Below, piece by piece: positions 15,050-23,159 of a stretch of 33,311 nt of DNA. The stretch's first letter is position 1. Each line of letters begins with the position of its first letter. This DNA comes from an uncultured Oscillospiraceae bacterium. Lineage in GTDB: Bacteria > Bacillota > Clostridia > Oscillospirales > Oscillospiraceae. The position numbers and the translations under genes were made by a program. The stretch spans positions 1 to 33,311 of the forward strand of contig CAJULJ010000032.1 of the NCBI GenBank assembly GCA_910587395.1, in the 5' to 3' direction. The notes beneath the pieces are model-generated. The model was not told where the DNA came from and did not search any database. It worked only from the letters and a program-made list of their open reading frames with translations.

Positions 15050-17230
15050 CTATTCCGCCTTCAAATAGAGCTGTATGGACTGGTAATCCCCCGTGGGCAT
15101 GGGCATGGGCCAGCCCGCCGCCATCAGCACGTCGCCGGGCCAGCACTCCCCGCCGTTCACCCGGTAGACGGCGCCGGGGTCCAGCCCCTTCAGCCGCAGG
15201 CGGCGGAAGGGGGCGGTGGCGTGGGTGCTGCCGGACACCATGGACACCAGGGCTTCCCCGCGATCCGCGGATACCTGCTGCCATGCGGTGAAGGGATCGG
15301 TGAAGGGATCGCTGAGCCGGTAGTAGTCCCCGCGCTGGATGAGGTCATAGTGCTCTTTGAAGAAAGCCGTCTGCCGCTTGATGATCTCCTTCTCCTCCGG
15401 CGTGGTGTGGTTCAGATCCATCTCATAGCCGAAGGTACCGGCCATGGCCACCACGCCGCGGGTCTCAATGGGGGTGATGCGCCCGGTCTGGGCGTTGGGC
15501 ACGGCGGAGACATGGGCTCCCATTGTGCTGACGGGATAGCAGAAGGAGGTGCCGTACTGGATGCGCAGACGGTCGATGGCGTCGGTGTTGTCGCTGCACC
15601 AGATCTGCGGGGTGTAGTAGAGCATCCCGGCGTCGAACCGCCCTCCGCCGCCGCAGCAGCCCTCAATGAGGATATGGGGGAAGTCCCGGCGCATCCGCTC
15701 CAGGATGTCATACACGCCCAGCACAAAGCGGTGGAACAGCTCACCCTGCCGGCCTGCGGGCAGGGCGGCGGACCACACGTCGGTGAGGCTGCGGTTCATG
15801 TCCCACTTGACGTAGGTGATGTCGGCGCTGTTCAGCACGCCCCGGATAGACTCATAAATGTGATCCCGGACCTCCCTCCGGGAGAAATCCAGTACCAGCT
15901 GGCTCCGCCCGCGGGTGAAGGGACGGCCTGGAGCGCCCAGAGCCCAGTCGGGATGGGCACGGTAGAGGGCGCTGTCCTCGCTGACCATCTCCGGCTCGAT
16001 CCAGATGCCGAAGGACATACCCAGCTCCTTGACGCGGGGGACCAAAGCCTCCAGTCCCCCGGGAAGCTTTTTCTTGTTGACGGACCAGTCCCCCAGGCCG
16101 CTGCGGTCGGTGTCCCGATGGCCGAACCAGCCGTCGTCCATGACGAACAGCTCAATGCCCAGGGGCGCGGCGGCCTTGGCGATGTTCACCAGCTTCTCCG
16201 CGTCAAAATCAAACTCGGTGGCCTCCCAGTTGTTGATGAGCACCGGGCGGCGCCTGCCCTGACAGGGGTCCCGGACAAGCTTCTCCCGGATGGCCCGGTG
16301 GAACTGACGGCTCATCTGCCCAAAGCCGCTGGGGGAGCACACCAGCGCCGCCTCCGGGGCGGTGAAGGACTCGCCGGGGCCCAGGGTGTAGCAGAAGTGA
16401 TAGGGATTGACGCCCAGCAGCAGGCGGTTGTTCTCCAGCTGGGTGCGCTCCGCCGCCGCCAGGAAATTGCCGCTGTACACCAGCATGGCCCCGCAGCACA
16501 GCCCGTAGTCCTCGCTGGCGTCGTGCTCACACAGGATGACAAAGGGATTGTGGTGGTGGCTGGAGGTGCCTCGGACGCTCTCCACGCTCTGGACGCCGGG
16601 GCGCAGGGGGGCGCGGTGAAGGCCGCGCTCCATGGCGTGGCAGCCGTCGAAGGTGATGAGATCCATGTCCCCTTGCTGGAAGTCCAGGCACAGGGAGGCG
16701 CACCGGCGCAGCTGAACCCGCTGTCCGCCCTCGTTGACCACCTGGACCGCCCGGGTGATGAGGTCGCAGGACTCCAGTACACCGTAGTACAGACGCACCG
16801 ACATCTTGCAGGTGGAGTCAATGAGGTGAATGATCAGCGTCTCCCACTCGTCCCCGCCAAAGAAAGCGGGCAGGCCGGGCAGAGAATACTTGCCTTTTTT
16901 CAGCTCATAACCGATGTAGCGCAGGTCGGCCAGGCGGCTGCCGTCCACCGGCTCAAACTCAATGGAGGGCAGGCGGAAGTCCCCCACGCCGCAGGAGGAA
17001 TACTCCTGGGGCAGGGTATCCAGGGAGTAGGTCCGGTCCCCCTCCGCCTCGCTGGGGTTGGGGGAAAAGCCCCGGTCCGCATATTGGATGAGGCGGGACA
17101 GATCGCCGCCGCCCACCCGGGATCCGTAGTAGGTGTGCAGCAGAACCCGGTTGTGGTCCGCCTTCATCTGGTAGGTGGTGTGTTTGGTATGGAGCGTAAA
17201 AATCTTGTTTTCCTGATCGAGTGCGATCAT
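15050..17230 (-). CDS. GH36 alpha-galactosidase
   Basis: This 726-residue enzyme hydrolyses terminal alpha-1,6-galactosyl bonds in melibiose, raffinose and stachyose. It has an N-terminal beta-sandwich (to about 320) and a TIM barrel. The GH36 nucleophile is Asp477 in TYVKWDMNR, and the acid/base is Asp547 in CSDNTDAIDR. FVMDDGWFG (about 362-370) and WIEPEMV (410-416) line the site. There is no signal peptide, so the sugar must be imported first. ATG at 17228-17230 lies behind a G-rich Shine-Dalgarno. The gene is intact, while its likely partners on both sides, an AraC regulator and a sugar ABC permease, are broken. Its supply of substrate now depends on a transporter elsewhere. Confidence 0.92.
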   Translation of the reverse strand: MIALDQENKIFTLHTKHTTYQMKADHNRVLLHTYYGSRVGGGDLSRLIQYADRGFSPNPSEAEGDRTYSLDTLPQEYSSCGVGDFRLPSIEFEPVDGSRLADLRYIGYELKKGKYSLPGLPAFFGGDEWETLIIHLIDSTCKMSVRLYYGVLESCDLITRAVQVVNEGGQRVQLRRCASLCLDFQQGDMDLITFDGCHAMERGLHRAPLRPGVQSVESVRGTSSHHHNPFVILCEHDASEDYGLCCGAMLVYSGNFLAAAERTQLENNRLLLGVNPYHFCYTLGPGESFTAPEAALVCSPSGFGQMSRQFHRAIREKLVRDPCQGRRRPVLINNWEATEFDFDAEKLVNIAKAAAPLGIELFVMDDGWFGHRDTDRSGLGDWSVNKKKLPGGLEALVPRVKELGMSFGIWIEPEMVSEDSALYRAHPDWALGAPGRPFTRGRSQLVLDFSRREVRDHIYESIRGVLNSADITYVKWDMNRSLTDVWSAALPAGRQGELFHRFVLGVYDILERMRRDFPHILIEGCCGGGGRFDAGMLYYTPQIWCSDNTDAIDRLRIQYGTSFCYPVSTMGAHVSAVPNAQTGRITPIETRGVVAMAGTFGYEMDLNHTTPEEKEIIKRQTAFFKEHYDLIQRGDYYRLSDPFTDPFTAWQQVSADRGEALVSMVSGSTHATAPFRRLRLKGLDPGAVYRVNGGECWPGDVLMAAGWPMPMPTGDYQSIQLYLKAE

Positions 17231-17266
17231 AGGGATACCCCCTATTGTTGAAGATGTAACGAAGTG

Positions 17267-17295
17267 ATTGTACGGGATTTTCCACCGGGAGGCAA
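17267..17295 (-). promoter_or_regulatory. Promoter of the alpha-galactosidase gene
   Basis: On the minus strand, TTGCCT (17290-17295) and TACAAT (17267-17272) are 17 bases apart, about 35 bases before the ATG. Confidence 0.7.
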
Positions 17296-17303
17296 GAGGG
17301 AAC

Positions 17304-17318
17304 GGCAAAAAATTTGCC
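17304..17318. promoter_or_regulatory. Palindrome GGCAAA-AAA-TTTGCC upstream of the aga promoter
   Basis: A perfect inverted repeat with a 3-base centre lies 8 bases upstream of the -35 box. This is the position expected for an activator or repressor site of the sugar regulon. It has no T-run and is too short for a terminator. Confidence 0.4.
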
Positions 17319-17364
17319 ACAAATCCGCGCCCTGGTTCCAGTGGGGAATTGGTCAAAGGTTAGG

Positions 17365-17400
17365 GGAACAGCCCCGACGCCCAGGCGCCGGGGCTGTTCC
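17365..17400. terminator. GC-rich hairpin after the permease remnant
   Basis: A 12-bp stem GGAACAGCCCCG/CGGGGCTGTTCC (17365-17376 with 17389-17400) lies between the permease remnant and the alpha-galactosidase promoter. A T-run is lacking on both strands, so termination is plausible but not certain. Confidence 0.5.
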
Positions 17401-17435
17401 GAAATAAGGGGGGAGGGAGGAGAGAAACGGGCCTG

Positions 17436-17831
17436 TCACTTGCCGCCGGTGGAGGCAATGCCCTCGATAAACTGCTTCTGGAAGATGAGGTACAGGACCA
17501 CCATGGGCAGCATGGCCAGCAGGGAGCCGGCCATCAGCACCGGGAAGTTGGTGGAGAACTGGCCCCGCAGGGCGGCCACGGAGGTACCGGTGAGGGGGAA
17601 CATGACCTTATAGAAGGTCTGCCACTGGTTGCAGCCGTCCAGATAGGCGGCCTCGCCGATCTCCTTGGGTATGCCCATATAGGTCTGGCGCAGGAAGAAT
17701 ACGCCGAAGGCGCTGACGATGCCGGGGAACACCAGGGCGAAGATGGTGTTGGCCCCGAAGACAGGGCTGACGACCTGTCCCATCTTGGCTATCATCTGGT
17801 ATTGGGGGATGATGAAGATCTGGCTGGGCAG
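17436..17831 (-). pseudogene. MsmG-type sugar ABC permease remnant (5' truncated, internal deletion)
   Basis: The frame reads LPSQIFIIPQYQMI, the permease EAA loop (EAAYLDGCNQWQTFYKVMFPLT) and the family C-terminus (FIEGIASTGGK). These features belong to MsmG/RafG-like carbohydrate ABC permeases of about 270-280 residues. Roughly the first 130 residues are absent: upstream of about 17831 the frame runs into unrelated sequence. A second loss shows near 17567, where TGTSVAAL joins GQFSTNFPVLMAGS directly, skipping about 30-35 residues that usually hold a W-N-D segment and a membrane helix. Such a protein cannot form a working permease. It was probably part of a raffinose-type importer serving the alpha-galactosidase next door. 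Confidence 0.78.
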
Positions 17832-17907
17832 AGGAGTAATATCAAGCCCGGAATGTTGTCTTATCCAGTGAGGGCCTTCAAAAGCACGATGGAGAGGAGG
17901 GACGCGG

Positions 17908-18462
17908 ATGGAGGACAGCGAGATCGTAGAGCTGTACTGGCGGCGGGACGAGTCGGCGATCCGTGAGACAGAGAAGAAATACGGCGCGCTGTGCAGAGGC
18001 GTCGCCCGCAGCATCCTGAACACGGCGGAGGACGCGGAGGAATGTGTCAACGACACCCTCCATCAGGCGTGGAACACCATCCCGCCCCAATGTCCCGACA
18101 GGCTGGGGGCCTGGCTGGGCAGGGTGAGCCGGAATCTGGCGCTGAACGCCTGGAAGCGGGAGCGGACCCAGAAGCGGCAGGGCGGCACGACCGCCCTGCT
18201 GGACGAGCTGGCGGAGTGCGTCCCCGGCCCGGTGACGGTGGAACACGAGCTGGAGCGCAAAGAGCTGGCCGGGGCCATTGATTCCTGGCTTCGGGGGCGG
18301 TCCAGGGAAGACCGGACGCTGTTTCTGCGGCGGTACTGGTACGGCGTGGAGCTTCAGGAGCTGGCGGCGGAGCGGGGGGTGTCCCCCAACCGTTTGGCGC
18401 AGAAGATGCACCGCCTGCGTCGGAGCTTGAAGCAGACATTGGAAAAGGAGGGCTATTTGTGA
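17908..18462 (+). CDS. ECF-type RNA polymerase sigma factor
   Basis: A 184-residue sigma-70-family protein with region 2 at about 20-90 (AEDAEECVNDTLHQAWNTIP, then LGAWLGRVSRNLALNAWKRE) and region 4 at about 125-178 (ELQELAAERGVSPNRLAQKMHRLRRSLK). It lacks regions 1 and 3, as ECF sigmas do. It should direct polymerase to a small stress or envelope regulon once released from its anti-sigma partner. GAGGAGG precedes the ATG. The stop overlaps the next gene's GTG, so the pair is co-translated. Only about 75 bases separate it from the broken permease, and I see no clear promoter there; its original upstream region may have been affected by the same rearrangement. Confidence 0.88.
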   Translation: MEDSEIVELYWRRDESAIRETEKKYGALCRGVARSILNTAEDAEECVNDTLHQAWNTIPPQCPDRLGAWLGRVSRNLALNAWKRERTQKRQGGTTALLDELAECVPGPVTVEHELERKELAGAIDSWLRGRSREDRTLFLRRYWYGVELQELAAERGVSPNRLAQKMHRLRRSLKQTLEKEGYL

Positions 18463-19406
18463 AAGACGACGAAAAGGTAGTAAAGCTGTTCCAGGGTGTC
18501 ACCGATGTGGGAGACGACCTGATCGAGGAGGCCGGGACAGCCCGCAAGCGTAAAAAAATAACCCCCTGGCGCGGTGCGGCCATCGCGGCCTGCCTGTGCC
18601 TGGCGCTGGCGGGAACGGCGTTCGCCGCCTCTCCCGCCCTGCGGGATATGCTGGCGGAGGCGCTGGGCGGCTTCGCGCCCTACGCCCAGAGGCAGGAAGG
18701 TGAGACGTATGTCGTCGACGGCATGGAGTTTCGAGTGGTGTCCGCCTTGGCGGACGACTTCACGGTTCGGGCCTATATCGAGGCAAGGGACCTGGAGGGA
18801 GACCGGCTCAGCGAGCTGGAGCTGAACACGTTCGGCAGCGCCTTCGGTTTGGTGGACATTCCCAGGAAGGATACAGGCGAGGGCACTGGTGGATTTGTCA
18901 TGGGCGGCATGTGCGTGGGGTATGAGGAAGAGACAAAAACCGCTCTGCTCACTGTTACAAGCTGGGGGCAGGTGATGGCGGACGACCTGTCCGGTTCCGA
19001 GGTAAGGCTGTTCAGCTTGAGCGGAGGTCCCATATCCGGGTATCAGTCCCTTTGGGAGAACAGCGAGGATGTGACCTTCCCGGTGGAAGTCAAGCCCATG
19101 CCCAGCCTCATTGCGGATGCGGGATTCGCCTCCGCGATTCAGGCGGAAGAGGTGCGGCTGTCTGCCCTGGGCGTGTCCGCCATTTTCAAGGGCGATGGAG
19201 CGTGGCACCAGTATACCGGCGCCAATATCAGCGTCAAGCTGAAGGACGGCACGCTGGCCGAGGCATTTTGGGAGGGAGGCCAGGGCAATTTCGGCACCTA
19301 TGGCACAGAAAGCGAACGGAAAGTGCTGATCTGGAATTTCCGCCAGCCGGTGGAGCCGGAGCAGATCGAGGGCGTATACATGGGAGAGGACTATTTCCCC
19401 ATGTAA
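18459..19406 (+). CDS. Membrane-anchored anti-sigma-factor-like protein
   Basis: A 315-residue protein with a cytoplasmic N-terminal tail of about 38 residues (MKDDEKVVKLFQGVTDVGDD, then a basic RKRKK stretch). One membrane helix follows at about 40-60 (AAIAACLCLALAGTAFAAS), and an outer domain of about 250 residues resembles DUF4179-type partners of ECF sigmas in Firmicutes. The start is GTG within the sigma-factor stop (GTGA), with AGGAGG upstream. By position and layout it should hold the sigma factor at the membrane and release it on an outside signal. No anti-sigma zinc-finger motif is seen, so the assignment rests on context and topology. Confidence 0.72.
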   Translation: MKDDEKVVKLFQGVTDVGDDLIEEAGTARKRKKITPWRGAAIAACLCLALAGTAFAASPALRDMLAEALGGFAPYAQRQEGETYVVDGMEFRVVSALADDFTVRAYIEARDLEGDRLSELELNTFGSAFGLVDIPRKDTGEGTGGFVMGGMCVGYEEETKTALLTVTSWGQVMADDLSGSEVRLFSLSGGPISGYQSLWENSEDVTFPVEVKPMPSLIADAGFASAIQAEEVRLSALGVSAIFKGDGAWHQYTGANISVKLKDGTLAEAFWEGGQGNFGTYGTESERKVLIWNFRQPVEPEQIEGVYMGEDYFPM

Positions 19407-19419
19407 TAAAGCTCAACGC

Positions 19420-19452
19420 AAAGGACCCCTGCGCAATGCGCAGGGGTCCTTT
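19420..19452. terminator. Bidirectional terminator between the anti-sigma gene and asnS
   Basis: A 15-bp perfect stem (19420-19434 with 19438-19452) has a 3-base loop. It serves the convergent sigma/anti-sigma operon and asnS. Confidence 0.82.
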
Positions 19453-19465
19453 CTCATAACCAAAC

Positions 19466-20860
19466 TTAAAATTCCGCGTTGCCTACGGTGCGGGGGTGGA
19501 GCTCCACGTCCCGGATGTTGGAGATGCCGGTGAGGTACATCACCATCCGCTCGAAGCCCAGCCCGAACCCGGCGTGGCGGCAGGAGCCGTAGCGCCGCAG
19601 GTCCAGGTACCACCAATAGTCCTCGGGGTTCAGCCCCAGCTCGCCCATACGCTGTTCCAGCACGCCGATGCGCTCCTCGCGCTGGGAGCCGCCGATGATC
19701 TCGCCGATGCCGGGCACCAGGCAGTCGGCGGCAGCCACGGTCCTGCCGTCGTCGTTCAGGCGCATATAGAAGGCCTTGATGTCCTTGGGGTAGTCGGTGA
19801 CGAACACCGGTTTTTTGAACACCTGCTCGGTGAGATAGCGCTCGTGCTCCGTCTGGAGGTCGCAGCCCCACTCCACCTTATAGTCGAAGCTGTCGTTGCT
19901 CTTCTTGAGAATTTCGATGGCGTCGGTATAGGTGACGCGCCCGAAGTCGGAGGAGGCCACGTGCCGGAGCCGTTCCACCAGCCCCTTGTCCACGAAGGAG
20001 TTGAAGAAGGCCATCTCGTCGGGGCACCTTTCCATCACATAGTTAATGATATATTTGATCATCGCCTCGGCCACGTCCATGTCGTCGGCCAGGTCGGCAA
20101 AGGCCATCTCCGGTTCGATCATCCAGAACTCGGCGGCGTGGCGCTGGGTGTTGGAGTTCTCCGCCCGGAAGGTGGGGCCGAAGGTGTACACGCTGCCGAA
20201 GGCCATGGCGAAGTTCTCCGCGTTGAGCTGGCCGGACACGGTCAGGTTGGCCCGCTTGCCGAAGAAATCCTTGGACCAGTCCACGGCTCCGTCCTCCAGC
20301 CGGGGCGGATTGTTCATGTCCAGGGTGGTCACCTGGAACATCTCTCCCGCTCCCTCGCAGTCGGAGGCGGTGATGATGGGGGTGTGGATATAGACGAAGC
20401 CCCGGTCCTGGAAGAAGCAGTGAATGGCGTGGGCCGCCACGGAGCGCACCCGGAAGGCGGCGGAAAACAGGTTGGTCCGGGGCCGCAGGTGCTGGATGGT
20501 GCGCAGGTACTCCACGCTGTGGCGCTTCTTTTGCAGGGGGTACTCCGGAGAGGAGGGACCCTCCACGGCGATGGAGGCGGCCTTGATCTCCAGGGGCTGC
20601 TTTGCCTCCGGGGTGAGCGTCACGGCGCCGGTGACGATGAGGGCCGCGCCCACGTTCTGCCCGGCAATCTCCTTATAGTTGTCCAGCACGCCGACGTCCA
20701 TGACGATCTGGAGGTTTTTGAAGCAGGAGCCGTCGTTCAGCTCGATAAAGCCGAAGGTTTTCATGTCCCGGATGGTGCGGGCCCAGCCCATGACGGTGAC
20801 GGTCTGGCCGTCCAGCCGTTCGCTGTCGGCGAACACGGAGGCGATGGTGATGCGTTCCAT
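19466..20860 (-). CDS. asnS: Asparagine-tRNA ligase
   Basis: A 464-residue class IIb aminoacyl-tRNA synthetase that charges tRNA-Asn. An OB-fold anticodon-binding domain (about 1-115, with VTVMGWARTIRDMKTFGFIELNDGS) precedes the catalytic core. Motif 2 is visible in FRAENSNTQRHAAEFWMIEPE and motif 3 in GFGLGFERMVMYLTG near the C-terminus, ending in LHPRTVGNAEF. The length is typical, and it is monocistronic with its own promoter and terminator. The asparagine-type core (as opposed to aspartate) is inferred from overall similarity to AsnS. Confidence 0.95.
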   Translation of the reverse strand: MERITIASVFADSERLDGQTVTVMGWARTIRDMKTFGFIELNDGSCFKNLQIVMDVGVLDNYKEIAGQNVGAALIVTGAVTLTPEAKQPLEIKAASIAVEGPSSPEYPLQKKRHSVEYLRTIQHLRPRTNLFSAAFRVRSVAAHAIHCFFQDRGFVYIHTPIITASDCEGAGEMFQVTTLDMNNPPRLEDGAVDWSKDFFGKRANLTVSGQLNAENFAMAFGSVYTFGPTFRAENSNTQRHAAEFWMIEPEMAFADLADDMDVAEAMIKYIINYVMERCPDEMAFFNSFVDKGLVERLRHVASSDFGRVTYTDAIEILKKSNDSFDYKVEWGCDLQTEHERYLTEQVFKKPVFVTDYPKDIKAFYMRLNDDGRTVAAADCLVPGIGEIIGGSQREERIGVLEQRMGELGLNPEDYWWYLDLRRYGSCRHAGFGLGFERMVMYLTGISNIRDVELHPRTVGNAEF

Positions 20861-20896
20861 AAGTGTTTCCCTCTATTCATGTGGTTTGGTAGGAAC

Positions 20897-20924
20897 AGTA
20901 TACCATTTTTTCTGGGTTTTGCAA
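20897..20924 (-). promoter_or_regulatory. Promoter of asnS
   Basis: On the minus strand, TTGCAA (20919-20924) and TATACT (20897-20902) are 16 bases apart, with a leader of about 30 bases. The leader is too short for a T-box. Confidence 0.62.
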
Positions 20925-20945
20925 GGGGGTGCGGAAGGTTTACCT

Positions 20946-21026
20946 TTAATAATCGTCCAGATGGAGCATTTCCTTGGGAAAGGCGGCCAGCTCCGGGCTG
21001 TCCCGGCCCATGCTGCGAATGCTCAT
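20946..21026 (-). CDS. Possible 26-residue ORF or gene remnant after cobA
   Basis: The ATG abuts the cobA stop (TAAATG). The frame reads MSIRSMGRDSPELAAFPKEM and ends LDDY before a TAA. I do not recognise it. It may be a small coupled ORF, the head of a lost downstream siroheme-pathway gene, or noise. The asnS promoter starts 22 bases beyond it. Confidence 0.3.
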   Translation of the reverse strand: MSIRSMGRDSPELAAFPKEMLHLDDY

Positions 21027-21776
21027 TTATTTGGCCTCCATGTTTTGCGAAGTCAATTCCAACGCCGCTACATCTCCCACCACGATAACCGCCGGAGGCC
21101 GGACGTCTGCGCGGCGCGTTTTCTCCGCGATGTCCGCCAGCGTTCCCCGCACCGCGGCGGGATGGGGAGCGTTCCCGCCCGACAAAACGGCGGCGGGGGT
21201 GTCCGGCGGCCTGCCCGCCGCCAGCAGCCGCCGGGAAATCGTTTCAAGCCGGGACAGACCCATGAGGAACACCAGCGTCCCCGGCAGACGGGCCAGATTG
21301 CCGAAATCTTCCGGCAGGCCGTCCGGCGTGTCCGCCGTGTGGGCGGTGACGATGTGGACGCTCCGGCTCAGCCCCCGGTGGGTGACGGGAATGCCCGTCA
21401 GCGCGGGAATGGCGACGGCGGAGGTGATCCCCGGCACCACCTCAAAGGGAACTCCTGCCGCCTGCAAAGCCAGGGCCTCCTCCCCGCCCCGGCCAAAGAC
21501 GAAGGGATCGCCGCCCTTGAGCCTCACCACGGTGTTACCCGCTCGGGCCAGCTCCACCAGCCTGGCGCAGATTTCCTCCTGGGGTGCGCTGTGCCGCCCC
21601 TCCCGCTTGCCCATATAGAGGCGCTGGGCGTGCGCCGGGGCGGCCTCCAGCAGGTCCGGGGCGATGAGATCGTCGTATACCACCGCGTCGCAGCGCTCCA
21701 GCAGGCGAAGGCCCCGCACCGTGATCAGGTCCGCCTGCCCGCAGCCCGCGCCCACCAGATAGACCATTCCACTCAT
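21027..21776 (-). CDS. cobA: Uroporphyrinogen-III C-methyltransferase
   Basis: A 249-residue SUMT that uses two S-adenosylmethionines to convert uroporphyrinogen III to precorrin-2, the branch point to siroheme and cobalamin. The N-terminal VYLVGAGCGQADLITVRG, the VVYDDLI segment, VRLKGGDPFVFGRGGEE (about 85-101) and GITSAVAIPALTGIPVTHRG are signature blocks. It is a stand-alone enzyme with no uroporphyrinogen-III synthase domain fused to it. Its ATG overlaps the stop of the precorrin-2 dehydrogenase gene (ATGA), so consecutive enzymes of the path are coupled. Confidence 0.93.
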   Translation of the reverse strand: MSGMVYLVGAGCGQADLITVRGLRLLERCDAVVYDDLIAPDLLEAAPAHAQRLYMGKREGRHSAPQEEICARLVELARAGNTVVRLKGGDPFVFGRGGEEALALQAAGVPFEVVPGITSAVAIPALTGIPVTHRGLSRSVHIVTAHTADTPDGLPEDFGNLARLPGTLVFLMGLSRLETISRRLLAAGRPPDTPAAVLSGGNAPHPAAVRGTLADIAEKTRRADVRPPAVIVVGDVAALELTSQNMEAK

Positions 21777-22390
21777 AGCAAGTCCCCCCCGCTCAACAAG
21801 CGGTTGAGCGCTTCTTCGCTCAGCGGCCAGCCGTTCTCCAGGCAGGTGTGGAACAGGGCGGAAAACACCGCCGCTCGCCCCGTTTCCTCTGGAACAGCCC
21901 CTTTGACCGTCCCCCGCAGACCGTCCAGGTAGTCCAGCAGGTCCCCGGCATCCTCCGGCAAAAGTTCGGCAACGCGGTTTTTCCAGTAGATGGCCGCGCT
22001 GGGACTGGCCCCGCCGGTGGAAATGCCCACCGACAGCGCCCCTCGCTTGACCAGCGCCGGAAACAGGAAGGTGCAGGCATCCCGGTCGTCCGCCACGTTA
22101 ACCGGAACGCGCCGCTGTTGGCACAAGGCGGAGATCCTGTGATTCAGCGCATGGTCATCGGTGGCGGCAATGACGAACAGCTTTCCCTCCGCCATGGAGG
22201 GCTGAAAGGGTCCGCGTAGGAGCGCAAGCCCCGAAACGGCCTCGATCTCGGGCAGAAAATCCGGGGCGCATACCGTCAGCCGAGGACCATAGGGCAGCAG
22301 CTTTTCAATTTTCCGCAGGGCCACCGTCCCGCCGCCCACAATCAGTCCGTCTCCGGCGGAAACATCCATAAAAAAGGGGAAGTATGCCAT
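21773..22390 (-). CDS. Precorrin-2 dehydrogenase / siroheme synthase N-terminal domain
   Basis: A 205-residue protein corresponding to the CysG-B/Met8/SirC module. It oxidises precorrin-2 to sirohydrochlorin with NAD and may also insert iron. The NAD-binding loop LIVGGGTVALRK lies near the N-terminus. NVADDRDACTFLFPALVKRG contains the conserved aspartate region, and VGISTGGASPSAA follows. ATG at 22388-22390 is chosen because AGGAGG sits 6 bases ahead; a longer frame to 22579 runs inside the ABC ATPase gene. It begins 13 bases after the ATPase stop and overlaps cobA by 4 bases. Confidence 0.9.
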   Translation of the reverse strand: MAYFPFFMDVSAGDGLIVGGGTVALRKIEKLLPYGPRLTVCAPDFLPEIEAVSGLALLRGPFQPSMAEGKLFVIAATDDHALNHRISALCQQRRVPVNVADDRDACTFLFPALVKRGALSVGISTGGASPSAAIYWKNRVAELLPEDAGDLLDYLDGLRGTVKGAVPEETGRAAVFSALFHTCLENGWPLSEEALNRLLSGGDLL

Positions 22391-22403
22391 ACCGGTCCTC
22401 CTG

Positions 22404-23159
22404 TCATCCATAGTAGTATTGCCAGCCGCCGTCCGTCTCCATCCGGCGCAGGGCCACGCCAAACACCCGGTCCAGATGGCCGGAGGCGTAGACCTCCTCC
22501 GTGGTTCCACGAATGACCAGCTTTCCGCCGGACAGCAGCGCGGCGTCGTCCGCCCCCCGCAGGGCCAGGGGCAGGTCATGAAGCACCATCACCACCGCCC
22601 TGCCCTCCTGGGCCAGACGGCGGGCCACGGCCATCACCTCCAGCTGGTGGCCCACGTCCAGAAAGGCGGTGGGCTCGTCCATGAGAATGGCCGGGGCATC
22701 CTGGGCCAGGGCCATGGCAAGGTAGATTTTCTGCCGCTGGCCGCCGCTCAGCTCCCCCATGGGGCGGTGGGCGATGTCCCGGGCATCCGCCCAGTCCAGC
22801 GCCCGGTCCACCGCCTCATCATCCTCTTTTCGGTAGCGCCGGGGGTAGGACAGGTGGGGAAACCGCCCGTGGAGCACCATTTTGCGCGCGGTGATGTTGG
22901 GCACCGTCCGGGACTGGGCCAGATAGGCAGCCTTCAGCGCCCGCTCCCGCGTGGAGAGGGCCTCCAGCGGCACGCCGTCCATGAGCACCTCCCCGCCGCT
23001 TTTGGGGCTCAGGCCCAGAACGGCGCGCAGGAGGGTGCTCTTGCCGCAGCCGTTGGGTCCCAGCAGGGCCGCTACCCGGCCGGGGGGAAAGGATAAGGAT
23101 ACTCCGTGCACCACGTCCCGTCCGCCGTACCCGGCACAGAGATTTTTCAGCTCAATCAT
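22404..23159 (-). CDS. ABC transporter ATPase, FecE/BtuD type
   Basis: A 251-residue ATPase for a metal-chelate importer. Walker A GPNGCGKST is at 34-42, the signature LSGGQRQ at about 137-143, Walker B AILMDEP ends at about 163, and the H-loop is VLHDLPLAL. The ATG at 23157-23159 overlaps the permease stop by 8 bases, and the precorrin-2 dehydrogenase gene follows 13 bases after its own stop. Such ATPases energise uptake of iron-siderophore, haem or corrinoid; linkage to tetrapyrrole genes makes a metal or tetrapyrrole cargo plausible here. Confidence 0.92.
   Translation of the reverse strand: MIELKNLCAGYGGRDVVHGVSLSFPPGRVAALLGPNGCGKSTLLRAVLGLSPKSGGEVLMDGVPLEALSTRERALKAAYLAQSRTVPNITARKMVLHGRFPHLSYPRRYRKEDDEAVDRALDWADARDIAHRPMGELSGGQRQKIYLAMALAQDAPAILMDEPTAFLDVGHQLEVMAVARRLAQEGRAVVMVLHDLPLALRGADDAALLSGGKLVIRGTTEEVYASGHLDRVFGVALRRMETDGGWQYYYG

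Noticed and set aside
14615..17251. Long plus-strand frame of 878 codons
   Set aside because: It runs antisense to the GH36 gene and out of frame over the AraC remnant; its composition is a shadow.
20861..20945. T-box leader for asnS
   Set aside because: The promoter lies about 35 bases before the ATG, leaving no room for a T-box.
19496..21088. Plus-strand frame of 530 codons over asnS
   Set aside because: It is antisense to asnS, whose motifs are unmistakable.
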